From Cohnella panacarvi Gsoil 349 (GTDB lineage Bacteria > Bacillota > Bacilli > Paenibacillales > Paenibacillaceae): a stretch of 64,000 nt of DNA. The notes below the pieces were generated by a model. That model made no database searches. It had not been told where the DNA came from and saw nothing but the letters and a program-made list of their open reading frames with translations. Location: positions 2,714,189 through 2,778,188 of the forward strand of contig NZ_KI911563.1 in assembly GCF_000515335.1 (NCBI RefSeq), read 5' to 3'. The translations under genes were made by a program, and so were the position numbers. This document shows positions 51,801 to 62,280 of the stretch, one piece after another. The number at the start of each line of letters is the position of its first letter. Position 1 is the first letter of the stretch.

Positions 51801-51858
51801 CATTAGTCGCAAAAAAATATATACGCGATAGCCGTTCGCTATATTCGTATACGGTATT

Positions 51859-51887
51859 ATCCTACATCAGTTAATTTGCCTTGACAA
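51859..51887 (-). promoter_or_regulatory. mntH: Promoter of mntH
   Basis: On the minus strand TTGTCA, 17 bp, TAGGAT. The -35 region lies next to the upstream MntR box. Confidence 0.6.
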
Positions 51888-51894
51888 CAGAAAC

Positions 51895-51908
51895 TTTGCC
51901 TAAGGAAA
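51895..51908 (-). promoter_or_regulatory. mntH: MntR-type operator, upstream copy
   Basis: TTTGCCTAAGGAAA, very close to the MntR consensus TTTGCCTTAAGGAAA, directly upstream of the predicted mntH -35. Confidence 0.7.
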
Positions 51909-52043
51909 AATAACTTACAATTTATCCCTTTTTCCTCTTGTAATACCGCACCCGCATTTCTCTCCCCTGAATCCAATAACTGACTTTGCATTTTCCCGGC
52001 GCTGTGCTATAATCATATTCGTTCGCTGCTCATTACGCGACAT

Positions 52044-52120
52044 CGGGACGTAGCTCAGCTTGGTAGAGCACCTGGTTTGGGACCAGGGGGTCGCATGTTC
52101 GAATCGTGTCGTCCCGACCA
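52044..52120 (+). tRNA. tRNA-Pro (UGG)
   Basis: Acceptor CGGGACG/CGTCCCG, anticodon loop TTTGGGA between CCTGG and CCAGG (anticodon TGG), T-loop TTCGAAT, encoded CCA. Confidence 0.97.
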
Positions 52121-52135
52121 TTCATACACGCATCG

Positions 52136-52162
52136 CCACGGCATTCATGCCGTGGTTTTTTT
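52136..52162 (+). terminator. Terminator of tRNA-Pro
   Basis: CCACGGCAT and ATGCCGTGG around TC, followed by TTTTTTT. Confidence 0.9.
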
Positions 52163-52188
52163 ATGTTTATTCGCAAAGTCGGAACAAT

Positions 52189-52216
52189 GAAAAACCCTCG
52201 CCGATTGGCGAGGGTC
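52189..52216 (-). terminator. Terminator of the lipoprotein gene
   Basis: On the minus strand ACCCTCGCC and GGCGAGGGT are followed by TTTTC. Confidence 0.9.
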
Positions 52217-52253
52217 CGCTAGTAGGATCATGTCCGTATGAACGGCTTGAATC

Positions 52254-53345
52254 TTACAGATCGTCGATGCTTGCGCCGCCGAGCAGACCGCCCAGCTCGC
52301 CGAACGCTTCCTCGAACGACACGATTTCTTCGGCTTTAGGCTGACCGTATTTGAACTCCACTTTCTCGTTGACATCGCCAAGCTGGGATACCACTTTGAT
52401 CGCGAAGCTGCCCGTATTGCCTTCCGAATCGAATGCCGCTTTAACAGACGCGTCCGTGTATACCGGATAGTCTTTCTTGTCGATGCCTACGTTCGCGACG
52501 ATGTCCAAGTTCTTCACGACTTTGTTCATCTCCGCTACGCCTTCTTTGATCGTAGTCGAATCGGCGGATTTGAGTCCTTCCTTAGCCGCGTCGATGTCTT
52601 CTTTGGTCATGCCGGTCATATCAAGATAATCTTTGTTGTTCGCGATAAGATCAAGCACTTCCGGAGCGATTTTCTCGACGACCGTCGTCAAGAAAGGCTC
52701 GATTTGGGCCTTCTTAACATGGATTTGAACGACTTGCTTCGCGTCCACGTCGCTAGGGATTCCCGCGTCTTTCGCTTTAACGGAAGACAAGTACTCGTCA
52801 GCATTCAGATGCTTGAATACGATGTTCATCAAATCTTCGACGAACTTCTGGGACTGCTTCGGATCCAATGTCGGAATTTCTTGACCGGTTTGCTCGGCAA
52901 GCTGCTCGAGGTCAAGCTCCAAATATTTGCCGACCATCTCTTCCGGAATCGGCAGCATGGCGATATTCGGAACCTTCACCCAAAGCTTCTTATCGGTTGC
53001 GATGATCGGAATCTGGAAGTTGATCGCGAGATCGCCCTTCAGTTCCAGCTTAAGTTCCACCTCGGAGAGCATCGGATCTTTCTGGTATGCACCCGACCAA
53101 GAAACCTCGGCGTTCTTGAACATATTCATGGTAGTCGTGTCCTCTTCGGTCATCTCGGCAAGGTTCAAGTTAAACTCCTCGAACTTCATGCTGCCTTTGA
53201 AGGAGTAGGAGCTTAGCTCGCTATTCGTGGACAACGAAGCTTGCAGCGCGTCTTTAGGCGACTTGTCTTTGGTGCATCCGCTCAACACGAGAGCGACGGC
53301 CAGCAGTAGCGCGACAACGCTATAGCCTAATTTTTTTGTAAGCAA
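52254..53345 (-). CDS. Lipoprotein of unknown function
   Basis: 363 residues from TTG 53345, with GAGGGG eight bases upstream; the ATG at 53363 would contain that site. The signal ends in the lipobox LVLSGC. The mature part alternates Lys/Glu-rich helices and beta strands (SYSFKGSMKFEEFNL, WVKVPNIAMLPIPEEMVGKYLELDLEQL), as in the LppX/LolA-like fold of Firmicute lipoproteins that resemble DUF6612. Its ligand is unknown. Confidence 0.7.
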   Translation of the reverse strand: MLTKKLGYSVVALLLAVALVLSGCTKDKSPKDALQASLSTNSELSSYSFKGSMKFEEFNLNLAEMTEEDTTTMNMFKNAEVSWSGAYQKDPMLSEVELKLELKGDLAINFQIPIIATDKKLWVKVPNIAMLPIPEEMVGKYLELDLEQLAEQTGQEIPTLDPKQSQKFVEDLMNIVFKHLNADEYLSSVKAKDAGIPSDVDAKQVVQIHVKKAQIEPFLTTVVEKIAPEVLDLIANNKDYLDMTGMTKEDIDAAKEGLKSADSTTIKEGVAEMNKVVKNLDIVANVGIDKKDYPVYTDASVKAAFDSEGNTGSFAIKVVSQLGDVNEKVEFKYGQPKAEEIVSFEEAFGELGGLLGGASIDDL

Positions 53346-53481
53346 AATGTTTTCCCCTCTCAACCATGTTATAACCTAGATGATTCATGCGAACAGAGTT
53401 AATTCTATATCAATTTCGCACATGCGAAAAGCCCTTCTAAGTTAAAAACTCAGTAAAACCTTCAATTCCCACTCAATAATG

Positions 53482-54402
53482 TTAATGAATGTCTTTTTTC
53501 TTGAAGCGTCCGCCTTTAACATCGTGAATGTTGCCTACGGCCAAGAACGCGACGGGGTCAAGCTCGTTCACGATCGACTTCAGTTTAGCTTCCTCCAAGC
53601 GAGTAATGACGCAGAAAATAACCTTCTTCTGATCTCCCGTATAGCCGCCCTCTCCGTCCAGGAAAGTGACGCCTCTGCCGAGGCGATCCACGATCGCGTC
53701 CCCTATCTCCCTATAGTTATCGCTTATGATCCAACAGGATTTCGACTCGTTCAACCCTTCGATCGTCAGGTCGATGACTTTAAAGGCGATATAATAGGCG
53801 ATTAACGAGTACATCGCGCGGTCCCATGAATAGACGAACCCGGCGCTGCCAAGAATGAATACGTTAATGAACATAACGACTTCGCCCACGGAGAACGGAG
53901 TTTTCTTGCTGAACAGAATCGCGACGATTTCCGTACCGTCGAGCGATCCGCCCGCGCGGATTACGATACCGGTACCGGCACCGAGGAAAATACCGCCGAA
54001 TACGGCAGCCAAGAAGATTTCTTCCGTAAAAGCTTGAACAGGATGCAACAGTGTCGTTGCGATCGAGAGCACGATAACGCCAAGCAGCGTGGATAAGGCA
54101 AAAGTCTTGCCGATCGTACGATAACCGATAACGAGGAAAGGGAGGTTGAGCAGCGTCAGGAAGATCCCGATCGGTACTCCGGATAGATGCGAGGACATAA
54201 TGGAAATACCCGTTATGCCGCCATCGATGATTTGGTTCGGAACGAGGAAAATCTCAAGGGCGACCCCTACCAAACAAGCACCGAGAATAATGAAAAATAT
54301 TCTTCGGAAAAGCTCAAAGCGGGTCATTTTGTGATGGCGGATTTGCTTCGGCTTTGTAGGCGGTCTCGGCGGTACAGGAAGTTTCTGTTTCTGTGCTGTC
54401 AT
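53482..54402 (-). CDS. YitT-family membrane protein (DUF161/DUF2179)
   Basis: 306 residues from ATG 54402, with AGGAGG eight bases upstream. Five or six membrane segments (about 30-225) include FLVPNQIIDGGITGISIM and GTGIVIRAGGSLDGTEIVA, the two YitT signature blocks. The C-terminal DUF2179 domain (about 230-300; TFLDGEGGYTGDQKKVIFCV) is soluble. The function of the family is not known. The N-terminal 25 residues are proline-rich. Confidence 0.9.
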   Translation of the reverse strand: MTAQKQKLPVPPRPPTKPKQIRHHKMTRFELFRRIFFIILGACLVGVALEIFLVPNQIIDGGITGISIMSSHLSGVPIGIFLTLLNLPFLVIGYRTIGKTFALSTLLGVIVLSIATTLLHPVQAFTEEIFLAAVFGGIFLGAGTGIVIRAGGSLDGTEIVAILFSKKTPFSVGEVVMFINVFILGSAGFVYSWDRAMYSLIAYYIAFKVIDLTIEGLNESKSCWIISDNYREIGDAIVDRLGRGVTFLDGEGGYTGDQKKVIFCVITRLEEAKLKSIVNELDPVAFLAVGNIHDVKGGRFKKKDIH

Positions 54403-54477
54403 GCGTATTTCCTCCTTATCGTCTAATGAGAAATCCATCATTTTATTATACCAATTGGCTTTTATCCGACACAACAA

Positions 54478-54513
54478 GAAGACCCGGCGAAATTCGATTT
54501 TCACCGGGTCTTC
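54478..54513. terminator. Bidirectional terminator
   Basis: GAAGACCCGG and CCGGGTCTTC pair perfectly around a 16-base loop, behind sspP. Confidence 0.85.
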
Positions 54514-54524
54514 GAATATAAAAG

Positions 54525-54677
54525 TTAACCTTGCGGATTGCGATGGCTCACATGGTTTGCGTTCTTCACTTTCTTGCTGCCGGATAACGGCGCGTTCGGG
54601 AAAGGGTTGGCATCGATATCGTGGGCATTGTTAGAGCCATCGGGTTGATTGACGGCTACCGATTTCGGTTTGCTCAT
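54525..54677 (-). CDS. sspP: Small acid-soluble spore protein P
   Basis: 50 residues from ATG 54677, ten bases behind AGGAGG; the ATG at 54686 is too close to that site. The C-terminal block PLSGSKKVKNANHVSHRNP matches the PLSGSKKVKNRNHTRQ segment of SspP. It is a minor protein of the spore core. The gene ends the three-gene small-protein operon. Confidence 0.85.
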   Translation of the reverse strand: MSKPKSVAVNQPDGSNNAHDIDANPFPNAPLSGSKKVKNANHVSHRNPQG

Positions 54678-54692
54678 GCGGCTCATGCCTCC

Positions 54693-54869
54693 TTAGCTTT
54701 TCGGATTCGATTGTTCGACAGACCCGTCATGGTTAAGCGAAGCTTGGTGTCTATGATCGTTCCTTTGCTGCTGTATTTGCTGCGCATGATGCGCGTCAAC
54801 CGGGCGTTCCTCCATCTGCTCGACGACGTTGCTTAAATTTTTGTCCGGATAACCGTTCGCGTTAGACAA
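54693..54869 (-). CDS. Small hydrophilic protein, probably spore-associated
   Basis: 58 residues from TTG 54869, nine bases behind GGAGG. Gln/His/Asn-rich (AHHAQQIQQQRNDHRHQ). No family is recognised. It lies 16 bp upstream of sspP, so it is probably expressed in the forespore with it. Confidence 0.6.
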   Translation of the reverse strand: MSNANGYPDKNLSNVVEQMEERPVDAHHAQQIQQQRNDHRHQASLNHDGSVEQSNPKS

Positions 54870-54883
54870 GCGGGGTACCCTCC

Positions 54884-55231
54884 TTAGCTATGGGTAAAAT
54901 GATGCAACGCTTGGGCGGTCTCGTGCAGATGCCGCCGATAATCGGCGATTAATTGTTGCGGGATGTCCGCTCGCTCGTCGATCGTCTGGCCGTCTCTCTC
55001 GACATCGACGACTTGGATGTCGATCTCGCGGCTATCTACGTACCGGACCGCGAAGTCGAATTCCATCATTTGATGGCCGGCAGTCTCGATATGGACTCTA
55101 AGCCCGCGCGGATCCGCGCCGTCAGCCGTCACTTGCGCCTTATCCCCGACCGTCAACCGCTGAGGGAGCGTCTGCTGCCAGGCTTGAACCAGGTCCTCTT
55201 GCGGGACGTTAAGTTCGTCATTGCTTACCAT
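54884..55231 (-). CDS. Small protein of unknown function upstream of sspP
   Basis: 115 residues from ATG 55231, six bases behind GGAGGTG. No signal peptide. A beta-rich first part (KAQVTADGADPRGLRVHIET, MEFDFAVRYVDSREIDIQVVDV) and a helical tail ending in LHETAQALHHFTHS. It is the first gene of a three-gene operon that ends in sspP. No family is recognised. Confidence 0.7.
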   Translation of the reverse strand: MVSNDELNVPQEDLVQAWQQTLPQRLTVGDKAQVTADGADPRGLRVHIETAGHQMMEFDFAVRYVDSREIDIQVVDVERDGQTIDERADIPQQLIADYRRHLHETAQALHHFTHS

Positions 55232-55418
55232 GATGAGCACCTCCACTCCGTTAGAGTGGCACAAAAAATCCGATCCTATTCGGATCGGTCGGCGTGCTCA
55301 CCTCAACCGCTATGACACCGTTGCCAATCTTTTCCCGCGGATTTCCCGGTGCGCGTTTTTAACTCCAAATGCGGCGTGCGTCGGATCCCAACAGGATGGC
55401 GGACCTCCCCTACTTCCT

Positions 55419-55623
55419 TCGCAGCACCGGGGGGGCGTACACTTTCTCTTCCTACTGAGTCGCAGCACCGGGGGGGCGTACACTTTCTCCTCCTACTGAG
55501 TCGCAGCACCGGGGGGTCGTACACTTTCTCCTCCTACTGAGTCGCAGCACCGAGGGGTCGTACACTGTGTCTTCCTACTGAGTCGCAGCACCGGGGGGTC
55601 GTACACTGTGTCTTCCCGCTGTG
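55419..55623. repeat. Tandem repeat array D: five 41-bp units
   Basis: TCGCAGCACCGG begins at 55419, 55460, 55501, 55542 and 55583 (exact 41-bp spacing). Each unit has GGGGGG.CGTACACT and a C/T-rich tail (TTTCTCCTCCTACTGA). It lies between the spore operon and tRNA-Ser. Confidence 0.95.
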
Positions 55624-55822
55624 TCGATCCACACCTGCAATTCTGCAGTTAATCCTACCCGAAATCGCACGTATACCCTTGATACTGCGAAAATGCAGGT
55701 ATTAGTCCTCCAAACCTTCGATTTGAGTCGCGCGACTAGATATTGCCAGCACATTTGCACTTATCGATCTATTGCCCCACCGGTTCTATGAAATACCTGT
55801 ACTATCGCAGGTTCTATTGTTC
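55624..55822. other. Intergenic, nothing recognised
   Basis: No gene or conserved element is seen. Confidence 0.5.
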
Positions 55823-56094
55823 GGCGGAGAGAGTGGGATTCGAGTCCCTGGGTCTACGAACATGCCCCCGGCATGTCCGCTTTACGACCCGTTCTCATCC
55901 CACTCGCCATAAACAAAAAACCGATTCCTTCCGGAATCGGCTTGGTTTTTTGTTTATGGCGGAGAGAGTGGGATTCGAGTCCCTGGGTCTACGAACATGC
56001 CCCCCGGGCATGTCCGCTTTACGACCCGTTCTCATCCCACTCACCATAAACAAAAAACCGATTCCTTCCGGAATCGGCTTGGTTTTTTGTTTAT
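55823..56094 (-). repeat. Two tandem copies of a tRNA-Ser 3'-end plus terminator unit
   Basis: The block GGCGGAGAGAGTGGGATTCG, which is the tRNA-Ser T-arm/acceptor 3' end on the opposite strand, occurs at 55823, 55958 and again in the gene at 56095 (spacing 135 and 137 bp). Each copy is followed by a terminator hairpin (CCGATTCC/GGAATCGG plus T run on the minus strand) and contains a nested stem-loop (GAGTGGGAT/ATCCCACTC outside, GGGTC/GACCC and ACATGCC/GGCATGT inside). None forms a full tRNA. Confidence 0.8.
56053..56085 (-). terminator. Terminator behind tRNA-Ser
   Basis: CCGATTCC/GGAATCGG stem followed on the minus strand by TTTTTTG. A second copy lies at about 55918-55950. Confidence 0.85.
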
Positions 56095-56182
56095 GGCGGA
56101 GAGAGTGGGATTCGAACCCACGTGGGCTTGCACCCTAACGGTTTTCAAGACCGCCCCGTTATGACCGCTTCGGTATCTCTCC
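56094..56182 (-). tRNA. tRNA-Ser (UGA)
   Basis: Acceptor GGAGAGA with TCTCTCC, a long variable arm, anticodon loop CTTGAAA (anticodon TGA), T-loop TTCGAAT and encoded CCA; 89 nt. It lies downstream of serS on the same strand. The 3' end is duplicated twice further on. Confidence 0.97.
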
Positions 56183-56186
56183 ATAG

Positions 56187-56207
56187 GTGGCAGCAAAATG
56201 CTGCCAC
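56187..56207 (-). terminator. Hairpin between serS and tRNA-Ser
   Basis: GTGGCAGCA-AAA-TGCTGCCAC, perfect 9-bp stem without a T run. It may terminate weakly or be a processing site before the tRNA. Confidence 0.5.
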
Positions 56208-56235
56208 GTAATCATATCACAAGCGATATTCGCGT

Positions 56236-57522
56236 TCAACCCTTGCGGGGGCTTATGCAATCAATTCCACCCATGTACGGGCGAAGGGCTTCCGGGATGA
56301 TAACGGAGCCGTCCGCTTGCTGGTAGTTCTCGAGAATGGCGGCGACCGTGCGGCCTAGCGCAAGACCGGAACCGTTCAACGTGTGCACGAATTCAGGCTT
56401 CGCGCCGCTCTCCGGACGATAGCGAATCGCCGCGCGGCGGGCTTGAAAGTCCTCGAAGTTCGTACAGGACGAGATCTCGCGGTACGTTCCGGCGCTCGGA
56501 ATCCATACTTCGATGTCGTACGTCTTCGCAGAACCGAATCCCATATCTCCGGTGCAGAGCGCAAGCACGCGATAGGGCAAGCCGAGAAGCTGCAGCACGC
56601 GTTCCGCGTGGCCCGTCAGCTGCTCGAGTACATCGTAGGATTGATCCGGCGCCACGAGTTGAACAAGCTCGACCTTATTGAACTGGTGCTGACGGATAAG
56701 CCCGCGCGTATCGCGTCCTGCCGCACCGGCTTCCGAACGGAAGCAGCCGCTGAAGGCGACGAATCGTTTCGGCAGCGATTCCACCGACAGAATCTCGTCG
56801 CGGTGGATGTTCGTTACCGGAACTTCGGCTGTCGGAATCAGGAAATAATCCGTTCCTTCGAGCTTAAACAGATCTTCCGCGAACTTCGGCAGCTGGCCCG
56901 TCCCAACAAGGCTGTCCCGATTGACGATATATGGAGGAAGCACCTCTTCGTAACCGTGCTGGTCCGCATGAAGGTCCATCATGAAGTTAATCAGAGCACG
57001 TTCCAGACGCGCGCCCAACCCTTTGTAGAAAACAAACCGGGAACCCGTCACTTTCCCCGCAGCCTCGAAATCCAGAATACCGAGGTCGTTGCCGAGATCG
57101 TAGTGCGCCTTCGGATCGAATTCGAACGCGCGCGGCTCGCCAACTTTGCGAACTTCCACGTTGTCTTCTTCGGAAGCGCCTACCGGCACGCTTTCATGCG
57201 GCACGTTCGGAATAGACAGCAGAAGCGCATCCAGAGCAACGTCGATCTCGCGCACTTCCTCGTCGAGCTGCTTGATCCGGTCGCCGACTTCCTTCATCTC
57301 GGCGATGAGCTCGTCGGCGTTCCCTCCGCTCTTCTTCAGCTTCGCGACTTCTTGGGACACGACGTTGCGGCGGTTCTTGAGCTGGTCGCTTTCGGTCAAT
57401 TTCTCCCGCCGGCTGCTGTCGAGCTTAGGAAACTCGGCGATAATCTCCACGGAAGCTTGGCGGCTCTCAAGGGCTTGGGCAACTTTATCGTAATGATTGC
57501 GCAGCAGTTTAATATCCAGCAT
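56236..57522 (-). CDS. serS: Seryl-tRNA synthetase
   Basis: 428 residues. An N-terminal long coiled-coil arm (about 30-105) that grips the tRNA variable arm, and a class II core with motif 2 ([20 protein letters not shown], about 265) and motif 3 ([16 protein letters not shown], about 385). It charges tRNA-Ser, whose gene follows. AAAGGGG precedes the ATG. It is seven bases behind pdxT, so it is cotranscribed with pdxST. Confidence 0.97.
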   Translation of the reverse strand: MLDIKLLRNHYDKVAQALESRQASVEIIAEFPKLDSSRREKLTESDQLKNRRNVVSQEVAKLKKSGGNADELIAEMKEVGDRIKQLDEEVREIDVALDALLLSIPNVPHESVPVGASEEDNVEVRKVGEPRAFEFDPKAHYDLGNDLGILDFEAAGKVTGSRFVFYKGLGARLERALINFMMDLHADQHGYEEVLPPYIVNRDSLVGTGQLPKFAEDLFKLEGTDYFLIPTAEVPVTNIHRDEILSVESLPKRFVAFSGCFRSEAGAAGRDTRGLIRQHQFNKVELVQLVAPDQSYDVLEQLTGHAERVLQLLGLPYRVLALCTGDMGFGSAKTYDIEVWIPSAGTYREISSCTNFEDFQARRAAIRYRPESGAKPEFVHTLNGSGLALGRTVAAILENYQQADGSVIIPEALRPYMGGIDCISPRKG

Positions 57523-57528
57523 GTAACG

Positions 57529-58113
57529 TTAACCCCTTTCGCCCGCCGCTTGACGAGCCATCTCGATGAAATACGAATGGAGCCGGTAATCATCCGTCAA
57601 TTCGGGATGATAAGACGATGCGAGCAGGTTGCCCTGTCGCGCCGTAACGATCTCCCCTTTATAGGTAGAGAGCACGTCGACGTTCTCTCCGACTTCCTTA
57701 ATAAGCGGCGCACGGATAAACACGGCACGAAGCGGCGTCTCGATCCCTGTGACGTCCAGGTCGGTCTCGAAGCTCTCCCGTTGTCTTCCGAACGCATTGC
57801 GGGCGACCGTCATGTTCATGAGACGGAGATGAGGCTCTTCCGCACCCTCAAGCCTTTCGGCCAATACGATCAGGCCGGCACACGTACCGAATACCGGCTT
57901 GCCGGACTCCGAGAACGTCCGAATCGCATCCATGAAATCGTACTTTCGCATGAGCTTTCCGATCGTCGTGCTTTCGCCCCCCGGAATAATCAGCCCGTCG
58001 ATATCCGCCAGCTGTTCCGCTCTCTTGATGGCAACCCCTTCGCCGCCGGCTAATTCTATGCTTCGAACATGCTCGGCGACTGCTCCTTGCAGCGCCAATA
58101 CGCCGATTCTCAT
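57529..58113 (-). CDS. pdxT: Pyridoxal 5'-phosphate synthase glutaminase subunit
   Basis: 194 residues. Glutaminase fold with PGGES (44-48), the nucleophile Cys78 in VFGTCAGLIVLA, and the C-terminal His-Glu (SSYHPELTDD). It hydrolyses glutamine and channels ammonia to PdxS, encoded 93 bp upstream. GGAGAAGG lies about eight bases before the ATG. Confidence 0.97.
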   Translation of the reverse strand: MRIGVLALQGAVAEHVRSIELAGGEGVAIKRAEQLADIDGLIIPGGESTTIGKLMRKYDFMDAIRTFSESGKPVFGTCAGLIVLAERLEGAEEPHLRLMNMTVARNAFGRQRESFETDLDVTGIETPLRAVFIRAPLIKEVGENVDVLSTYKGEIVTARQGNLLASSYHPELTDDYRLHSYFIEMARQAAGERG

Positions 58114-58206
58114 CCTGAATTCCTTCTCCTTAATCTCAAACGGCTTCCTTCGGTCCGTTACGGTACCGAGTGGAAGCCGCTCGATGGTATTCGTGTTGCG
58201 GGCGGC

Positions 58207-59088
<882 letters not shown>

Positions 59089-59172
59089 GTTTCCATGCCT
59101 CCCAAAGATTCTAACCATTAATTTTACATGAACCTTATGTTAAATACAACCATTTTACTCGGAATGTCGCGA

Positions 59173-60534
59173 TTAGAACAGGTTCACGATCCCGTTGAAC
59201 AAGCTTCTGAAGAAATCTCCGATTGCGCGGAACAGCGCTTGCCACCAGCTTGCTTTACCCACGTCTTCGGATGCGATCAAATCGATCGTTACCGTCTTAT
59301 CTTCCATCGTTGAAGGGTCTTTGTATTTATATGTCGCGGTACCGACTACATCTCCGGTCTTGATCGGAGCGACCAGGGGATCTTGGGCGCTCTTCGCTTC
59401 CACGAGCTCGGGCACCGTCTTCGAATTTTTCGGTACGAGCAGGGTCAGGTCCGTAGCCGTAACGACGGCAACCTTCTTGGACTTGCCTTTCTTCACCTTG
59501 AGCGTTTCGTATTCAGGTACGACGGCCTTCGCCTCAAGCAAAGTTTGCTTCTCGAAACCGTTAAATCCGTAATCGAACATTTTGGCCGTCTCGATGAAGC
59601 GGTAGCCCTGTTGCGTCGTGCCCGGGACACCCATGACAACCGATATGAGGCGCGTTCCGTTAATAAGCGAAGTACCTACGAAGCATTTGCCCGCGGAGTC
59701 GGTATTACCGGTCTTCAATCCATCAACGCCGGTGTACGCGAACTTCTTAAAGTTAGCATTCGCTTTATTGGATTCGAGCATCCAGTTCCAGTTGATCATC
59801 GGATCTTTGTCGCGCTCGCGGAACTTGAGACTTGGGATCTTAGCCGTATCTAGAATTTCGGGGAATTCTTTAATGATCGTGTACGCGAGCGTCGCCGTGT
59901 CGCGCGCCGACATCATCGTCTCGCCGCTCGCAGGACGATATGCTTCCGGCATCATGTAAAGCTCGAGCCCCGTCGAGTTAACGTAGTGCGTGTTGGTCAT
60001 GCCTAGTTGCTGGGCCGTCTCGTTCATCAGCTCGACGAAGTTGGCTTCGGAACCCGAGATCGTCTCCGCCAATTGAACCGCGGCATCGTTGGCCGAGAAT
60101 ATCGCCATCGCCTGATATAGCTGCTTTACCGTATGCTTGTCGCCCGTGTTCAGCAGAATGATGCTGCCTCTGCGATCTTGCTTGGCTGCGTTGTCTCCCA
60201 CGATAACTTCTTGATCCCAAGAGAGCTTGCCTTCTTTGACGGCTTTGTTGACCAGATACTCCGTCATGACTTTAGCCATGCTCGCCGGCGGTCTTGCTTC
60301 ATCGGCATTGTATTGGTACAAAACTTGTCCGGAAGAAGCATCGATAAGAATCGCTGCTTTAGCCCTCACTTGGACTGCCCCGGTCGTTAAAGAATCTGCC
60401 TCGTCCGCCGCGAAAGCGACCGATGCACCCGCGCTTAATACATATAAAAGCAAGAAAGAGGAAAGCACGCTATATATCGCGAACCGTTTCGACAATCGTT
60501 TCGTAATTCCTGACAATAGATGATGGCGATTCAA
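59173..60534 (-). CDS. dacA: D-alanyl-D-alanine carboxypeptidase (PBP5)
   Basis: 453 residues from TTG 60534, with AAAGGAG eight bases upstream; the ATG at 60573 overlaps the leader. Signal peptide (about 15-43), then S85-M-A-K88, SAN (IFSANDAAVQL) and KTG (GLKTGNTDSAG), the three penicillin-binding motifs. A C-terminal beta domain and an amphipathic helix (ALFRAIGDFFRSLFNGIVNLF, given in part) attach it to the membrane. It trims stem peptides. Confidence 0.95.
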   Translation of the reverse strand: MNRHHLLSGITKRLSKRFAIYSVLSSFLLLYVLSAGASVAFAADEADSLTTGAVQVRAKAAILIDASSGQVLYQYNADEARPPASMAKVMTEYLVNKAVKEGKLSWDQEVIVGDNAAKQDRRGSIILLNTGDKHTVKQLYQAMAIFSANDAAVQLAETISGSEANFVELMNETAQQLGMTNTHYVNSTGLELYMMPEAYRPASGETMMSARDTATLAYTIIKEFPEILDTAKIPSLKFRERDKDPMINWNWMLESNKANANFKKFAYTGVDGLKTGNTDSAGKCFVGTSLINGTRLISVVMGVPGTTQQGYRFIETAKMFDYGFNGFEKQTLLEAKAVVPEYETLKVKKGKSKKVAVVTATDLTLLVPKNSKTVPELVEAKSAQDPLVAPIKTGDVVGTATYKYKDPSTMEDKTVTIDLIASEDVGKASWWQALFRAIGDFFRSLFNGIVNLF

Positions 60535-60607
60535 CGCATTCTCTCCTTTTTCGTTCCAAATTTCGCATTTCATGCAGCCTTTATTGTAACACAGTTTTTC
60601 ATTAAGG

Positions 60608-60646
60608 AAAAAGCCGCAGGTCCCGGTTTTACCCGGCTGCGGCTTC
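60608..60646 (-). terminator. Terminator of guaB
   Basis: On the minus strand AGCCGCAGCCGGG and CCGGGACCTGCGGCT pair, followed by TTTTCC. Confidence 0.85.
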
Positions 60647-60671
60647 CAATTCTTGACTACCGAATCTCGTC

Positions 60672-62135
<1,464 letters not shown>

Positions 62136-62188
62136 TTACCCCCTTGCCGGTTGCAGTCCGGCATATTGTCTCCGATTGATTATCTGCA

Positions 62189-62217
62189 ATCTTAGCAGAG
62201 GCACTTGTGACTGTCAA
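62189..62217 (-). promoter_or_regulatory. guaB: Promoter of guaB
   Basis: On the minus strand TTGACA (62217-62212), exactly 17 bp, TAAGAT (62194-62189). Confidence 0.75.
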
Positions 62218-62280
62218 GCACAATCGGAACGGTGGAAAACCGCGCCATTTCGGCGTTTTCATCGCTTTCATAATTGCCGT

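Noticed and set aside
55743..56138. 131-codon plus-strand frame with repeated AERVGFESLGLRT
   Set aside because: It translates the opposite strand of the tRNA-Ser end copies, a known false-gene pattern.
56383..58053. 556-codon plus-strand frame opposite serS and pdxT
   Set aside because: It spans two well-identified genes on the other strand and has no family character.
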